DNA of 64,000 nucleotides from Diprion similis (Eukaryota > Arthropoda > Insecta > Hymenoptera > Diprionidae), in assembly GCF_021155765.1 (NCBI RefSeq), contig NC_060118.1:7006001-7070000 (forward strand), in the 5' to 3' direction. This document shows positions 25,683-39,500 of this stretch, in pieces (the first letter of the stretch is position 1; each line of letters begins with the position of its first letter). A program made the translations under genes and the position numbers. Under the pieces are notes generated by a model. It did not search any database. It was given only the letters and a program-made list of their open reading frames with translations, and had not been told where the DNA came from.

Positions 25683-25692
25683 TATATATAAG
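25683..25692 (+). promoter_or_regulatory. TATA box of the distal GCH1 promoter
   Basis: TATATATAAG in a GC-rich context (GCCGCCG before, CCTCGGG after), about 230 bases upstream of the ATG at 25915. Transcription would start near 25713-25720. Confidence 0.5.
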
Positions 25693-25914
25693 CCTCGGGA
25701 GTTCGCCAATCCAAGCTTACTTCTCGTTCTTATTTCGCTTGAGAAACAGTACAAACAGTCTTTAAGCAACAGCAATATAGCGAAGTGTACATTTGCCAAC
25801 ACAATAAAAAAAAAAAAAAACCTCGTTTCTGAAAGAGTCGTTCTTACTTTTTCTTCATAATATCTTTCCGATCAGACTCCGAATTCAAGCCGAAGACGCG
25901 GTGCAACTCTAATC

Positions 25915-26002
25915 ATGAAGGATCAGAAGGAGACCAATAACCGAGAAAACGGAACGGAAAATGGAAAAAGCCGGTGTCTCTGCGTTCTCAGTAATGGAAA
26001 CG
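25915..26002 (+). CDS. Pu: Alternative first coding exon of GTP cyclohydrolase I
   Basis: ATG opens a 29-codon frame (starting MKDQKETNNRENG, including CLCVLSNGN) that ends in a consensus donor AACG|GTGAGT. It leaves phase 1, exactly what the GCH1 common exon at 36286 needs. A TATA box precedes it at 25683. Alternative N-terminal exons are known for the Drosophila Punch gene, and animal GCH1 N-termini are variable regulatory regions, so a distal-promoter isoform is plausible. The intron to 36286 would be 10.3 kb and span the other first exon. Seen: ATG, open frame, donor, phase. Inferred: linkage to GCH1. Confidence 0.55.
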
Positions 26003-29000
26003 GTGAGTAGGTCAACTCTTTTATTTATTTAGACTCGGGCAAAGCTCGCAGAAAATATTCATCGACTAAATAATCGAATTTGTGGTAGGTACTTATTACG
26101 GTTTATAATTTTATGAAAAAATGATTATTCCTCCTAATTAGTATCAAATTATTTGTTAAATATTATTGAGATCTATAATTTTTTAGAGCTCAACATTTAT
26201 TCGGGTGGGGGGTTAACAGTATCAATTATTTTTATTTCTGGCTTTGGCTTGGATATCGAATTCTTAAGTTTGAATCCCGCAAAATGGACTAGAAACAATA
26301 GCAGTGAAGTTATTTCAAGATTTCGTATACGTGATTTTACCCTCGCAATAATTCGAAATATTGTAATAACGTGAAACTGGAAAAAGCGTTTCCGTTGATC
26401 TCGAAACTTGGACTGTAATTTATTCACAGTCACTGAAAACTTAAATACAATCTTGGGGATGAATTCAAAATTGTCTAATCGAGATTAAGAAATAGATTAC
26501 TCATCCGACATTATTTTTCAACGTTTTGAACACACATGACAAATTGTAGGTACGTCGGTTCTCATCCCAATTATTAATCAAAGATTGCAAAAAAAAAAAA
26601 AACACGAAAGTAAATATGAATCAAGAAAAGCTGTGATACTTCGAATTTTGAAAAGTGACGAATTATCGGACAATTTGTGAATAATCATCTGACGAAGGTG
26701 ACTGAAGGATTGTATCTGTTCAGAGGTGAAATGCAGCACCATGATAAAATTTATTACCCAAGAATAATCCGAGTGAAAACAATCGATCTGAGATTGCAGA
26801 ACAATTCGTAGATCGGTATACGCGAGACAAGGTCAACGATTTATTGCAGTCACTGTCTGCACCGTTTAAAATTGATTTATTCGTATATATTCTCCCTTGA
26901 ACGCCATTGAGCACCCAATAATTTTTTTTGGGATCCAATCAATCCTGACCTCGGGCGATTGTATAGCAAGTTAGTGTATATTAATCTATCACAACAATCA
27001 TCGTTGATCCGCAACAACGATGCAATTAATAATCTACAACACAATTATGTAGATGGATAAAATTACATGTATTTGCCACGTAACATTAATAAAATGTTTT
27101 TGTACATGAATATTGTAGAATATTTTTGGAATGCAAAAAGTAATAAATTTAGTAAATAAATTCCACTAAATAAAAAACACAAAGTTTCTGGGTGTGACTG
27201 TGTGTGTTTCTGACTATGTACCACGTACATGTTGTACATTGTATACTTGTTCATGTATAGGTATATAAATCAGAAGTCGATCAACCTGTTTGCGAAATTC
27301 CTTCCCACGAGATACTCCGCAGTTAATCAACAGCCTCGCTTCCTTTTCATCAAGTGGAAGCCTTGTCGAGTTTTAGCCTCGTTCAATTAGCCGCGCTGAT
27401 ATTTCACAAGCGCTCCGGATCGATCCCGCAGAATTATCAGTGTCACGAAAATAACGTAACTCTATCTCGGGTCTGATTTAATCCACACACTAAATTATTT
27501 TGATCTTGCACATCATATCAGCTGATGGCCGTAATCCTTGGATATCAAACTCAACTAATATAAAAATTCCAAACCCCCGGCGCCTAAATCATAGGCAATT
27601 TCTTTTCTCTTTTGTCAAGCCAATTGCATAACGCCAGGCGTTCAGTGTTTCACATTCTTTCATAATACCTGTCAACATCGTATCCGAAAACCTGTTATGA
27701 ACCTTCACTCCTTTTCCTACATTTTATTCAAGTTGGTAAAATAATAAGAAATTGAACACATATTCAATTTTTCTTACTTGTGAAAGTTTTTGGAGAGAAA
27801 AGTAGAGTTGCGATGAAACACGAGAAAAAATTAAATAAAAAAACCCAAGGAAAGGCTTATTCACTGATATATGTGAGATAAGAGTGCGGTATACCGTTTT
27901 ACAGTTTTTTTTCCCTCTCATATACAATGAGAATCAAATTAGAGAGATGAAGAGATATGATTAAAACTCGGAACCTCAATGGTGCAAATATTTTTACCTT
28001 TTCGATTAATCACAGGGATAGTTTGATTATTTTAACTAACGAGAATGTCGATTTGGCTTATGTAATTCCATCTACTTTGAGTTTTAGTGGATCGAGGAAA
28101 GTCACCGGAGATTACCTTATAATATACCCATCAAACTTATCCCCGAAGCTTGATGATATTGCTCATTCACATGCGTCAATCGTCACGGGTGTAGTATTTA
28201 CTAGATACACGAAAGTGACTTGCGGTTTACCGTAATTTCTGCAAAATAGGGATATTCTCGATTAATCATCTTGCTATATATATATACTCGCGTATTAGGA
28301 GTGTGGACTTTAATGAGAACGGGGAAAAACAGTGTTCTTGACTTCAAAGGAGAATACTACCGGTCAACCGGTTTCTAAATTATTTTCTCAAAGATCACTA
28401 TCAGAAATGAATTCCAAAATTAAAAATAGTACGATTTTATTTTACGCCTATAACAGGACTTGTATTTTTTTGAATCTCTTTATAGATATAGCCAATGTGT
28501 TATTCAAGTTTCAAAATAAGAGTACGGAGATCCATATTGAGATTTGATTGACGTTCGATTGCAATCTATAATTGTTTGAAACTACTTCCTGAGTGGCAAA
28601 TAAAAAGTAAAATAAACAACCACAAAGACACTAATAATAAGTCAATATTGATTGGTTTAAAAAAGCCTGCCCAGGCATGTTATTATAGCGGTATAATAAC
28701 GTAGCTCTGAAATCACTCAGATGATTTCGTCATACTTCAAATATTTAAATCATTAATATCAGCCGTAATTGCGAGCAAGGCAATCAGAGACTTAGGAATT
28801 GGGCGCAAAAAGCAAATGAAAAGGAGAAAAGGCAAACTCACGAAGGAAAACCGTTAGTGCAGAATTAGATCGTAATAGCAAATATTGAAAAAGAACTGCA
28901 ATTTACCTTGGCGGTTTTGCGAAGAAGAAAAAAAATCACACAACAATAAAAGTAGGCGAATTATTTGTTGCAACAATCACACGCAGCTTTGCTTATAGTA

Positions 29001-30415
29001 TGAGCAGCTCCGTTTTACCCCGTTTCGCTTATAATTTCTTACTCACATTATCGACCAATTTAGTTTACGATCGGTAATATCGTTGTGTATCGCTCCCGGA
29101 GCTCGTTCAGATCTACATTCTTGTTTATACAGTTTTGTCTCTTGGAATTATCAATCTCTTCCTGGTAACCTTGTCCATTATAACTGAATCTAAGGTTCTA
29201 TACGGCGTATTTCGTACGAGGCCGGTATATTTATACTGTTCACGTATTTACACATTTTTTCTAGTACAATATAATTACGTGTGTCTATATATACAAGAAT
29301 GAATACTGTATTATAGATTTTAAATATCTCAGTAGAATTTTTGCCCTAGTTGCGTAATTGAAAAAACATACAGGATAATCGTCGTTCAACGGATCAAATA
29401 GAATAGGAACGGAACAACAAATGATGACATTTTTCGAAACTGCTAAAAAACCTTTTTTAAGATTACGGTTAAATGTAACCAAAATGAGCAGGTTAAATAC
29501 ATGCTTGGTCTTTTTGCTATCTTGACAATTTTCTTTAAATTTAATGCGGTGAGTTTTGAAAGATATAAAGAAAAAATTACAAACCATTCTTAAGGCTTGG
29601 AACTGTAGTAAAATGAAAGGAGAAGAAAAAAACGCAATTTTTTCAACATTCCACGGTGGCGTGACACTTCATGAGAAACAATTCGATATGATCGAAGTGT
29701 CCGAAAGTTATTGCACGGGACCAATTGGATTGTTTTTTTTTGGTTTAAATGCTTTAGTGAAAATTGCAGATTACTCGACAAGTACCTTAAGATCCTTTAC
29801 AGAGATAAACAAGATGATTTATCAAGAAGGACACACGAATATCAGTCTATTTTAGTGGGAGAACTAGCTTTTCAAGAAGTTAAATGGGAACTTAGATTAG
29901 CGTACACGGCTAATAAGTTGCAAAATGGTGCCAAACCGGGCTAACAGCTGATCGTTTTGAACGAATCATATTAACGCCAGTGTACCAAAAAGTTTGTGCA
30001 AGCTTCAGGACTTGATTTGAATCTCGTTGAGTCGATAAAAAGTGAAAAACACGACAAAAAACGTCTTTTATAATTAATTATGGTTTGTTCAGAGCATATT
30101 AGACAGTTTTTGAGATACATGATTAGAAAAATAAATGAAAGATGAACGCATGGATACATAAAAAATGAATCAGAGGGATACAAAAAACAAAATCCCTCTT
30201 CCTGGATTCCAAAGACTAATTGCCGTAGCAAAACGTTTCTAATAATATTCTCAACTATACGTATAGACAGATTACGAAAGTTTGCAAGGTGGCAATTACG
30301 AGGACGCATGAATTTTCCGCGAATGCTCTTTTCATTGTGACCATTCTACACATATTCTCGGTAATTCCGCAGACGTCTATAGCACTGACGCAGGTGGTGT
30401 GAGCTGATTTTTCCT

Positions 30416-30470
30416 ATGGATTACTACAGGCTCGAGAGCGACGAGTCAAGCGAGAGGGAAATAACTCGAG
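30416..30470 (+). other. Weak candidate for a third GCH1 first exon
   Basis: ATG followed by 18 codons of charged sequence (MDYYRLESDESSEREITR) and a GAG|GTTTGA donor, again leaving phase 1 compatible with the exon at 36286. The local base composition is more GC-rich than its surroundings. The donor is weak and no TATA box was found, so this could be chance. Confidence 0.25.
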
Positions 30471-31588
30471 GTTTGAGTGACGCAATCATTTTGTATGTTG
30501 GATTAATTTAAATTAATTCATGTAATTCAACTTAATTTTTTCAATTTCACATTAATTTCTTCGATTCAGATAAATTTCTCTAATTCAACTTATGAATTTC
30601 AATTTTTTTCTCGATAATTCTCGATAATTCATTCCCACTCAAGTAAGTTTTAATAAATTTCAATTGGTTCTTTTTTTTTTCTTGTTCGTCCAAATTATTT
30701 TTTTTAATTCAACTCAACTTTTCAATTTGATATCAATTTTTTTCTGTTTGCAAACCGGTAATCCGGGCACAAATCCAAACTAATTCAAATCAGCTTGACC
30801 TAATTTCTCATATTTAGTTATTTCTCAGTTCATTCTTATTAATTCAGACAATTCTTATTGGTTTAATTATTTTACAATAATTCAGTTGATTCTCGTTAAT
30901 CAGGTGAAGTATAATTAATTCACAAATACAAATACGAAGATATTGCCAGGAATTTAAAAATTCGTATGATCGTACCAAGGTTTACAAATAATCTTATTCG
31001 TTTATATGATTCCCTCGGTGATTCCGCAACTTTAATTTATCGGGATACGAATGAATCTGAGTTCTGTAGCTGTAACAAGAATACCTGGTATATGGTAAAA
31101 AAATTTTTAACCGGCCAGGTCACTCGTATGCATATTTTTTCGTAACTATTGCGGTAAATAAGTGACGTTGACGCAACAATAAATTCGGCTTACGGTTTTA
31201 CTTGACTAAAAAAATGTAGTCAACTGAAAAACCAATTTAAATGTTACACCAACCATAAAATGTGGTGTTCACTGTTATCATAAATATATACATATATCGT
31301 GAGTTTTTCTAACAGCGGAAGGATCCGTGCGCCTCAGGCAGGCAACCGGAGTTGCACTTCATGTTCAGGTCGAGCATCGTCACTCACCACGGTAATCCCA
31401 AACGTGAAATATTATTTGTCAAAAGAACCTAAATATTACGAAATGTGGAAAATGATGAAAAATTGAATTCAGAAAATCAACGATGGCAATAATGAGGCAA
31501 TTAAGAGGAGGACTGCCATCAAGTTCGGTTATTCATCGCAATAATGAGGTAGCGGAATATGGTGCTGAACCTGTACATAAGGTGCATC

Positions 31589-31813
31589 TACAGTAATATT
31601 CATTAATGCCTTAAGTTTACGGCTAACTTATTTGTGCTCCGAAACAAAATGTGAGTTCGATTCTGTACGAATTATTTGACAATGTATCCCATTCTCTCAC
31701 GTCAGCTGCATCACAGTTATTGTCGCATAGTTCGTGTAGAATCGAACTCGCATTTTGTTTCGTACTGAGAACAAGTTAGACGAAAGATTGAGTCATTGTT
31801 GAACATTATTGTA
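31589..31813. mobile_element. Foldback MITE-like element with arms of about 85 bp
   Basis: The left arm (from TACAGTAATATTC, 31589, to about 31672) and the right arm (about 31731 to 31813) are imperfect reverse complements. The best part, 31641-31670 against 31731-31770, has few mismatches (GAAACAAAATG..GTTCGATTCT). The element is non-coding, about 225 bp, with a 60-base centre. Confidence 0.55.
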
Positions 31814-31854
31814 CCGTTAATTACCAAGTGAAAACTTATTACCTGTCAGGAAAA

Positions 31855-31858
<4 letters not shown>

Positions 31859-31902
<44 letters not shown>
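31859..31902. repeat. (TA)n microsatellite
   Basis: About 22 uninterrupted AT dinucleotides, 50 bases right of the foldback element. Confidence 0.95.
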
Positions 31903-31907
<5 letters not shown>

Positions 31908-32646
31908 TACAGAAAAAACCCTAAACTTAGGTATTCATTTGTAGTTGCAACGTTTTTCTTATGGGAATTTAGCATTATTCATGACTTTAGAGTACGAATG
32001 AACACTTATCGAGGGTTTTCCCGTGAGGGCAGGGAAGACTGCGGTAAACAGAAGATGAAGCATGTGGCATATAAGTATAATTCATGTGTAAAAAGTCAGG
32101 CTTCGACATAAGAGTAGAGTTCGATTCTCTGATACTTTTGAAATATTATTTAAAAGAAAATTACACAAACTTTTCCAACATCCTCGGATTGCAAGAATGG
32201 ACAAAGAAAATGAAATTAAGAAACTATCAAATGTGTATATCATGTATAGGTATACAGAAAGGTGAAGAATTTCTGCAACAAATTCCACCGCATTTTTCGA
32301 ACCAAAATTATTGGAAATTTGCAATTTTTTTTTTTTTAGGGAGCATCAAGCTGCCCTCATAATTCGAGAGGCACTAACTTGAAATTAGAAAAAAAAAAAT
32401 CATTTTTGTTGCTTCTCCGATTAGTCGTTAAAAATACATCCATTCACGACAGTTTTGCTATTTTGAACTTAGGGCCGTTTAAATTGTGAGGGCATCAATG
32501 GCCTGTCTCAAAATCGCCCCACCCTGCAGCGGTTCCTGAATTCGCGCTGCGTCGCCGCGTTGCGTTGCGTTGCTTTGCGTTTCGGTTCTCTTTCGCAGCC
32601 TGTATCTACATGGCAGCTGTGCACAGTAGTAACTGAGAATATAGAA

Positions 32647-32690
32647 TATAAGTAGCCAGTAACGGGCAGGCCAGTCGCACCGCGGCAGTC
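32647..32690 (+). promoter_or_regulatory. Proximal GCH1 promoter: TATA-like box and initiator
   Basis: TATAAGTAG at 32647 is followed 26 bases later by a CCAGTC initiator-like sequence within a GC-rich block (GCACCGCGGCAGTCG). This is the most promoter-like spot upstream of the ATG at 33510. It implies a 5' UTR of about 840 bases, which is A/T-rich and could contain an unseen intron. Confidence 0.4.
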
Positions 32691-33509
32691 GAACGAGCGA
32701 CATCGCGTTCCGATTTCTACAATCTTACTTTTCATCATTTCAATTATCGTTCGATTTGCAATTTTTCCACCGACAATCCGACATTCGATCAGCGTCCGTT
32801 TTTTATTCAAATTGTTGAATTAATTCATTCTTCCTATCGGACTATCTCCTTTGTGTTTGTTTGTTTTGTTTTTTTTTGTTTTTTTTTTTAAATTTTCTTT
32901 CTTATATAAATCGTTTGACAATTTATATTGTTATTGTGAATAATTATTCAGTAAAAAGGCTTATGAGGTAATAAAAGTAAAAAGATTTAATCGAACAAGC
33001 CCTACAAGCACGCGGAATTAAAAAAAAATTTAAATACAATCAAATTTTTCACATGCATATATATACTAAATTAATATATGTGCGTGATATATAATAATCA
33101 AATAATTACTTTCGAATTAAACTTATATCATTATAACAGGCACTCGATTTCTTTCAACTCTACTTTATTATTAATATTTTTATTATTGTTATTGAACAAA
33201 TTTGTATGAGAAACATAACTGTTATATATATATATATATATATAGAAGACAAAGAATTCTATCATAATTATCACTGAGTTTAAAAAAGAAAATTAAAAAA
33301 AAAACGGGGTGAATTAGAGTTGACTGAGCGTTAGAAGAGAAGAAGAAGAAGAAAAAAAAAAAAAAAAAACCCGAAAGTCACGTGAAAAATTTATGCAGAT
33401 TAAAAATCGTCAGACGATAGTATAAAGAAAATAATCATATACTAGAAGAAAATCGGGCTCGTGTAATCGTGTATAATACATAACATTGTACGCAGATAGG
33501 GGACAGACG

Positions 33510-36500
33510 ATGAACGGTGTTAACAATCAATGCGCGGCGAATGGAGGCGCAGGGGAGGGCGAGGTAGCCATCTATAATGAAAGAGCCGTACAACAAAACG
33601 ATAACAACATGCAGCAGAATAATATTGTCAAAAAGCCGGGACCACTTAGGACAGTCTCGTGGAACGAGAATGTCGAAGATTCCGAACTCGATATACCGGG
33701 AACACCTCGAACGCCGAGGACCTCCACAACTCCAGGTAAAAATTTTACGAGCAAGCACGGAGAGAGAGACGTTAAACCCGCCGATAATCGCGATGCGAAT
33801 TTGCGAAAAACAAAAAATAAAGGAAAACAGAAAACGTAGTATATATTATAATTTTCATGATTCTTTCCATTGATCACTGGAAATGTTTGTTTCTTTTTTT
33901 TAAATTTCTTATAGATTATTATGCGGTTGCTTGAAATAATTCTGGTATTGAAAACAAAAACAAAAAATCACTAGATTCGTTGTATGTACAATATGTAACG
34001 GTTTGAATATCGTTCGAAACACAAATTATTATTATTATTTAGCGTGATTATATTATACATTTTTTTTCATTACTATCAGTTATTTTCAGTTAAGTAACGC
34101 TTTAGGGTAGTAATTCATCGCTGCTTAAACAGTGGAGAATCTCAAATTCAAATGAGAGAATATAGTGAAAGTGATCGTAATTTAAAAGAATAGTAACATG
34201 TATCGTGAAAGTAGTAACATGTGCAACTAGAAATTTGTTTTTGCTATCTATAATAATGAGGATAGTTTTTCGGAAAGAGTTATTCACGTTTTTATACTAT
34301 TTATCGGTCATCGATTGACCCATTGATTATTATTTTATATTCGTCTGAATCGATGGAATGACTAATAGAACTCTCAGTTATATTATGAGACTAAAGTTAG
34401 TAACGTTAAGGCAGAGAAACATCGGGGGGAAAAATGACTATTTTGCACGATTATGGTGATTTTGAAGTGGTTAAGTTTTCGAAATGTGAATACGAATAAT
34501 TTATTGCATTACCGATATTCCGACAATTGTGAAATAACGCTTTTGTCGAAATGTAAATGATTACGATAACGTTACTAACTGCACCCTCGTGCTGCATGAA
34601 GTTAGTAACGTTGACGAAACGAAACATTGGGGGGAAAGGGTACTATTTTGTAAGTTTATAGTGACTTTGAAGTGGTTAAGTTTTGAAATTGTGAATGCAA
34701 ATGATCTATTGCATTACCGACATTCTTGCAATTGTGAAATGACGCTTTTGTCGAAATGTAAATCATTACAATAACGTTACTGAATCCTAATATTATTATG
34801 AGTGCGTTCCGATATTAACTCCTGGCGGTATCGACAATTTTTTTTGTCTCTTTTCAGCTCTCGAGTTTGTGGATAGCCTTGCCTCTTTCCTAGGGAGTTT
34901 CTAGCGCTGCCAGCTAATTTCGGAACGCAATCATCAAAATTCATTCTTTTATATTACTTCGTAATTTAAAAAGATTTTTATAATTCTTGACCACGAATTA
35001 TATCATATTATAAGATTCGCAGTAAAGTAAATCGTTTTACTGCACTGAGTTATTGATATAACGTATAATAATCACCGAAAAGAATATTTAAAAAGCCGGT
35101 ATAATTTTAACTTACATGCATCGAAGATTTCTTTCACCCGATTACATATGCATAAAGTATACGAATAATGAAAATAAAAATAGAAAAGTAACAAAACGAT
35201 CGCATGCCGTAGATTTTGTTGTTTTGACATAAAGACGCGAATTGTATGTACGAGGCATAACCTACATAAACATGTGGATATTCGCTCATCAATTTACCAT
35301 GTGCACCGTTATTGTGAACATATATATATATATAATTTTATGAGGTCTTGACTGCGATTTTTTTTCTTTCATCTTCGCGTATCCAAACAAAGATGAATAA
35401 TCTTCAAACTTCTGGGTTGCAGAGATGAATTATGGGTCATATGTATACATATACGAAATACCAAATATTCTACCGAAGAAAGTGTAAAATTTTTCCAAGA
35501 AAAGTAAAAGAAAAACCAAAAGAAAAAAAAAAAAAAAAACGAAAAAATAATCTCGATAAAAATTAAAAATATACATTTCTTCTTCGGAGATTTTCTATCG
35601 TATAATATTTGAAGGTACTTATGCCAAAAGTATTTCATAATAATGCGAACAGAAACTAATGATGTAAACCAAATTTCGGAATCAATATTATCTTTACTCA
35701 GCATAAAGTTTGTTTTCATTCAATAATGGGGGTCGCCGAGGACTATCGCCTATACGATAAGAATTGAACGAATGCACAGGCGTTTGTTAGTGTAAAACTG
35801 TATTATTGATGTGTATAAAAAAAAAAAAGCGATACGTATACACAAACGCATTATGAAAACACTTAATTGATTTCGTAATTAATTTATACGGGAGACTAAT
35901 CGCTGCTATCTGTGATTCATCACGTGTGTCTTTCATCACGTATCATTATGCTACATATTATAATGTACGATGTTTAAAGATTTTTTTCTCTTTCTGCTTC
36001 TGACGTAAGTTGCAACTATTATTTACTCGATTGCGAAAAATCATCATCTTTCTGAGATTTTCACAAAAGTACATATATATATATATATGTATATGCGTAA
36101 AAAAAACAACAACATTAAAGGAACTATTTTTTTGTTCCACAATAATTTCTTTAATAAATTTTTTCTCAAAATGTTTAACAAATTTCTTTTCCTCTCTGTG
36201 CGAGGAAAAAAGAATGATAGAAATAATTTCGAATGGGTTAAAAAAGTGATGATTCGTTATCGTGTGGGTTTGAATTTTTGCGCAGGACACGAGAAATGCA
36301 CGTTTCATCACGACTTGGAGCTCGATCATCGACCGCCAACCAGAGAAGATCTTCTACCAGAAATGTCCAGGAGTTATAAACTCCTCCTCAGTTCCCTTGG
36401 AGAGGATCCTGAACGCCAGGGTCTCCTTAAAACTCCTGAAAGAGCCGCTAAGGCCATGTTGTTTTTCACCAAGGGCTACGATCAGAGTTTAAAAGGTAAG

Positions 36501-39500
36501 TTTGTAAAAATTTTAAGCCAGTCTTAAAATTAGACCTCGTGATAATTGTAAGTAATTTCTGTTGAAAGATTTAAAATCGCAACGAAACTCCGAAATTAAT
36601 CCAGATTGAATTATATATATATATATTTTTTTTTGTTGCAATTATTTATCACATTTTATAATAAAGTAATACAGTATTTCATAGATCTGATCATTTTTTT
36701 TCAAATTTCCTGTAAAATCAACCGCAGATGCTTCGTAAAATTTTACTGATATGAAATCAAAAAATTTCTCCAATTACACCGTTCGAAATACGAAGTTAGA
36801 AATTTTTTTTTTTCAAAAACTGTATTGAATCAAAGGTTTTTTTTTCATTATTATTAAAATAAGTTTTTTTATCTGTGGAGGTAATGTTGTAATAAATTTT
36901 GCTACATTTTTACACCGCAAGTTTCTCTGAATATAACTTACGATAATTTTTGCAGGAAAAAAGAATATTTTTATGAAGGTTAATTAAATTATTTACGTAC
37001 CATTGTTTTGTTTTCGTGTACCTCTGTTGCGTGAAATTTAGTACAAGGTGATTACTATAAAATACTTACCGGTGATTATTTTCATTGTATTACAAATACT
37101 GGGTGAACAGAAAAACTCTCACTAAACAAGGACGATGTAATTGTGAATTTTTAAGTAACTTTACTGACGCATTTTAATACGTATACAATGTATATAATGT
37201 ATATATTGGGATTACTTTGAGTCAACATCGACGAGGACACCAAGGAATAATTAATTCGCTATTAAAGATTTTATTGTTTCCAGTTTAATCTTAATATCAA
37301 TATATAATCGGAGTGCTTTAAATTTGGAGTGCTTTAAAGTGTTCATTCATTTCACTTCTTTTTCTTTCAATTCTATTTTATTCCGAATCAGGGAAGAAAC
37401 GATTTTTATTTTCAAAAAAAAAAAAACGCGTCGTTTCGCGTTTCATCAATCTTTTCGTTACGAATATGATAAACTTTTCTGTATTGACCATTTCTTTTTA
37501 GTGAACACAGGATGGTCAATTACCTAGTCATTGTTTTTTCTACTTTTCGGAAATTCTTTTGGGAATCAACTTTGTGAAAAAGTCTGAACTCTGTAAACGT
37601 ACTTGTGGGGGTAATTTTTTTTTCTAGGTCTTATACAGTCATAAAAATTCGCTTTTTTGGTATCATTTTTTATCCATCAATCCGAGTCACAGGTGGCATT
37701 TTGTGCAGACCAGAGCGGAAAAAAAATCCTTGGGAAGAATCTCGCTTTATGATATTCTCGAATAAATTTTTCGCTCTTCGAAGTGTGCGATGAAGGGGAC
37801 GTGGAGAACGGGGCAGAAAGCTTTGCTTATCTGCTAAGTAGCCTGCCTCTCCGCCTATTGCGAGTCCCGAATCCAATGGCGTAGCTCGTAAATTTTTCAT
37901 CCTATTGTTGGGAAAAAATTGCAATATTACAAAAGTTCTATGATATATTGAGGATTCAAATTATTTCAAATATTTTTTTTACGGTGTAATCGGTCGAGAT
38001 CACCTTATTGGCTGGATAATTTTGTCATTATCGGTATTTCATTTCACTACATAATTATTACCTTCTATTATACATGCGTGAATTTTTGTCCTTCCATTGG
38101 ATAGTGGATACTTTTCGAACATCGATAAGTTACTTTGCAAAATTTTCAGTAATTTTCACTCCAATCATCGTATAATTCAAACTTTTTCCAATTTGTTTTG
38201 CCATTATTTTCGTTTAAACAACTCTCGCGAAAAATATCAGTTTATTGTACTAATCCAGGTATCATCAATCTTTAATCATTCATATTTACTTATTGCTCTT
38301 GTTTTTAACGATCTAGTGTTTTGTTGCTATAGGTATATTGGCTATTCTTTTATTTTTACTTTTAAAAAATTTTAGAACACTATAATTATCACCTTGGGGT
38401 AAGAATCGAGTGTATATATATATATAATGCCTGCACGCTTAATCACCCTTTTTATTCACTTGACCCGCAACCTTTTTTTGCGAGATTCTACGCCACTGAA
38501 TCGGGGAAAATCTCAGAGCATGAAATCCCGTCACGAGCACTTCGCTATGAAAGCTCCACCTCCCACGCCGTTTTCCCAGACCCTTATACCCGATTTATTC
38601 CACTCCCATTTCTCTCCGCGTCTCTGTCTCGCTTTCTTTATTTCATTTGTTAAATCGCTTGTTACCGGATCACATTCCGCACGTGCGAAACATGTCATAT
38701 AATTTCAGACAAATTCGCGAAACGAGGCTACTATAAATACCGATTAGGTAAAATGTTACTTATTTTTATTGATTATCAAAGTCTATGCATTACCGATGTA
38801 ATAATACGTAAATAACGATAAATAGTGCAATCCTATATAAAATTCCAAAGGAAAATATCCTTAAGCTGTTCTGTCTGATAATACACGAGAAAAAGGGCTA
38901 GGAAATGTATTCTGGTATTATAGTTACACTTCAAGCAAATACTTTTTTCGATGGCTAAAATGAGTGAATTTTACTCTGTCGGTAAAAAAAAGCAACGAAG
39001 AGATGAAAATAAAATTAAAAAAAAGAATTACGATCAACACGTTGTTGCCAAGCTTCAATCCAATCACCGCGTTTCCTTAGGGCGCTAGCGATTCCAGTTA
39101 AGGGTTGCCGTGGCAACGGGGGTTGGGAATCAGCACTCAGCAGACTCATGCCTACGTGTATAAAGCACAGCGAAAGCCATTGAAGACAGTGGAGATAGGT
39201 GTAGCCGATGTGCTGCTTTTTATGACTGCTTTTTATGCACATAAAATTTCAAACCCTCAGCAGCTTTCTGCAGATGCTATAGTCAGTCTTTACCGACCGA
39301 GCGAAATGCCACTTTTTGAATATTGCATACTGTTGCTTATTGATGGTCGATTTAAAAAAGTTACAGCTAGCGAAATACTTCAGATGATTTCGAACATAAA
39401 CATCCAAGAAAATGTTTGCTAAAAAATCTATGAATGTAGTAAGTAGTTGAATGAACACTAATCGCAGGAATACATTTTTCAGCTTTACTCGCGCATAAAA

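Larger units (their letters stand above)
26003..32640. other. Long GCH1 intron / upstream region of the proximal promoter
   Basis: AT-rich sequence with only chance frames. Items picked out separately are the candidate exon at 30416, the foldback element at 31589 and the (TA)n run at 31859. A stretch at 30480-30950 is unusually rich in AATTCA/AATTTC-type words, apparently low-complexity drift. No other gene was recognised. Confidence 0.45.

Noticed and set aside
32060-32130. Possible tRNA from a T-arm-like AGAG-TTCGATT-CTCT
   Set aside because: The B-box and T-stem fit, but no acceptor stem, D-arm or anticodon arm could be paired with it.
36010-36285. N-terminal extension reading into the GCH1 exon at 36286
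   Set aside because: The extension is Phe/Lys-rich intron sequence; the acceptor TTTGCGCAG and phase match to both first exons explain the junction.
39105-39422. 105-codon plus-strand ORF in GCH1 intron 2
   Set aside because: It has no ATG near its start, no recognised similarity and no splice-linked exons; the adjacent X-box alone does not make it a gene.
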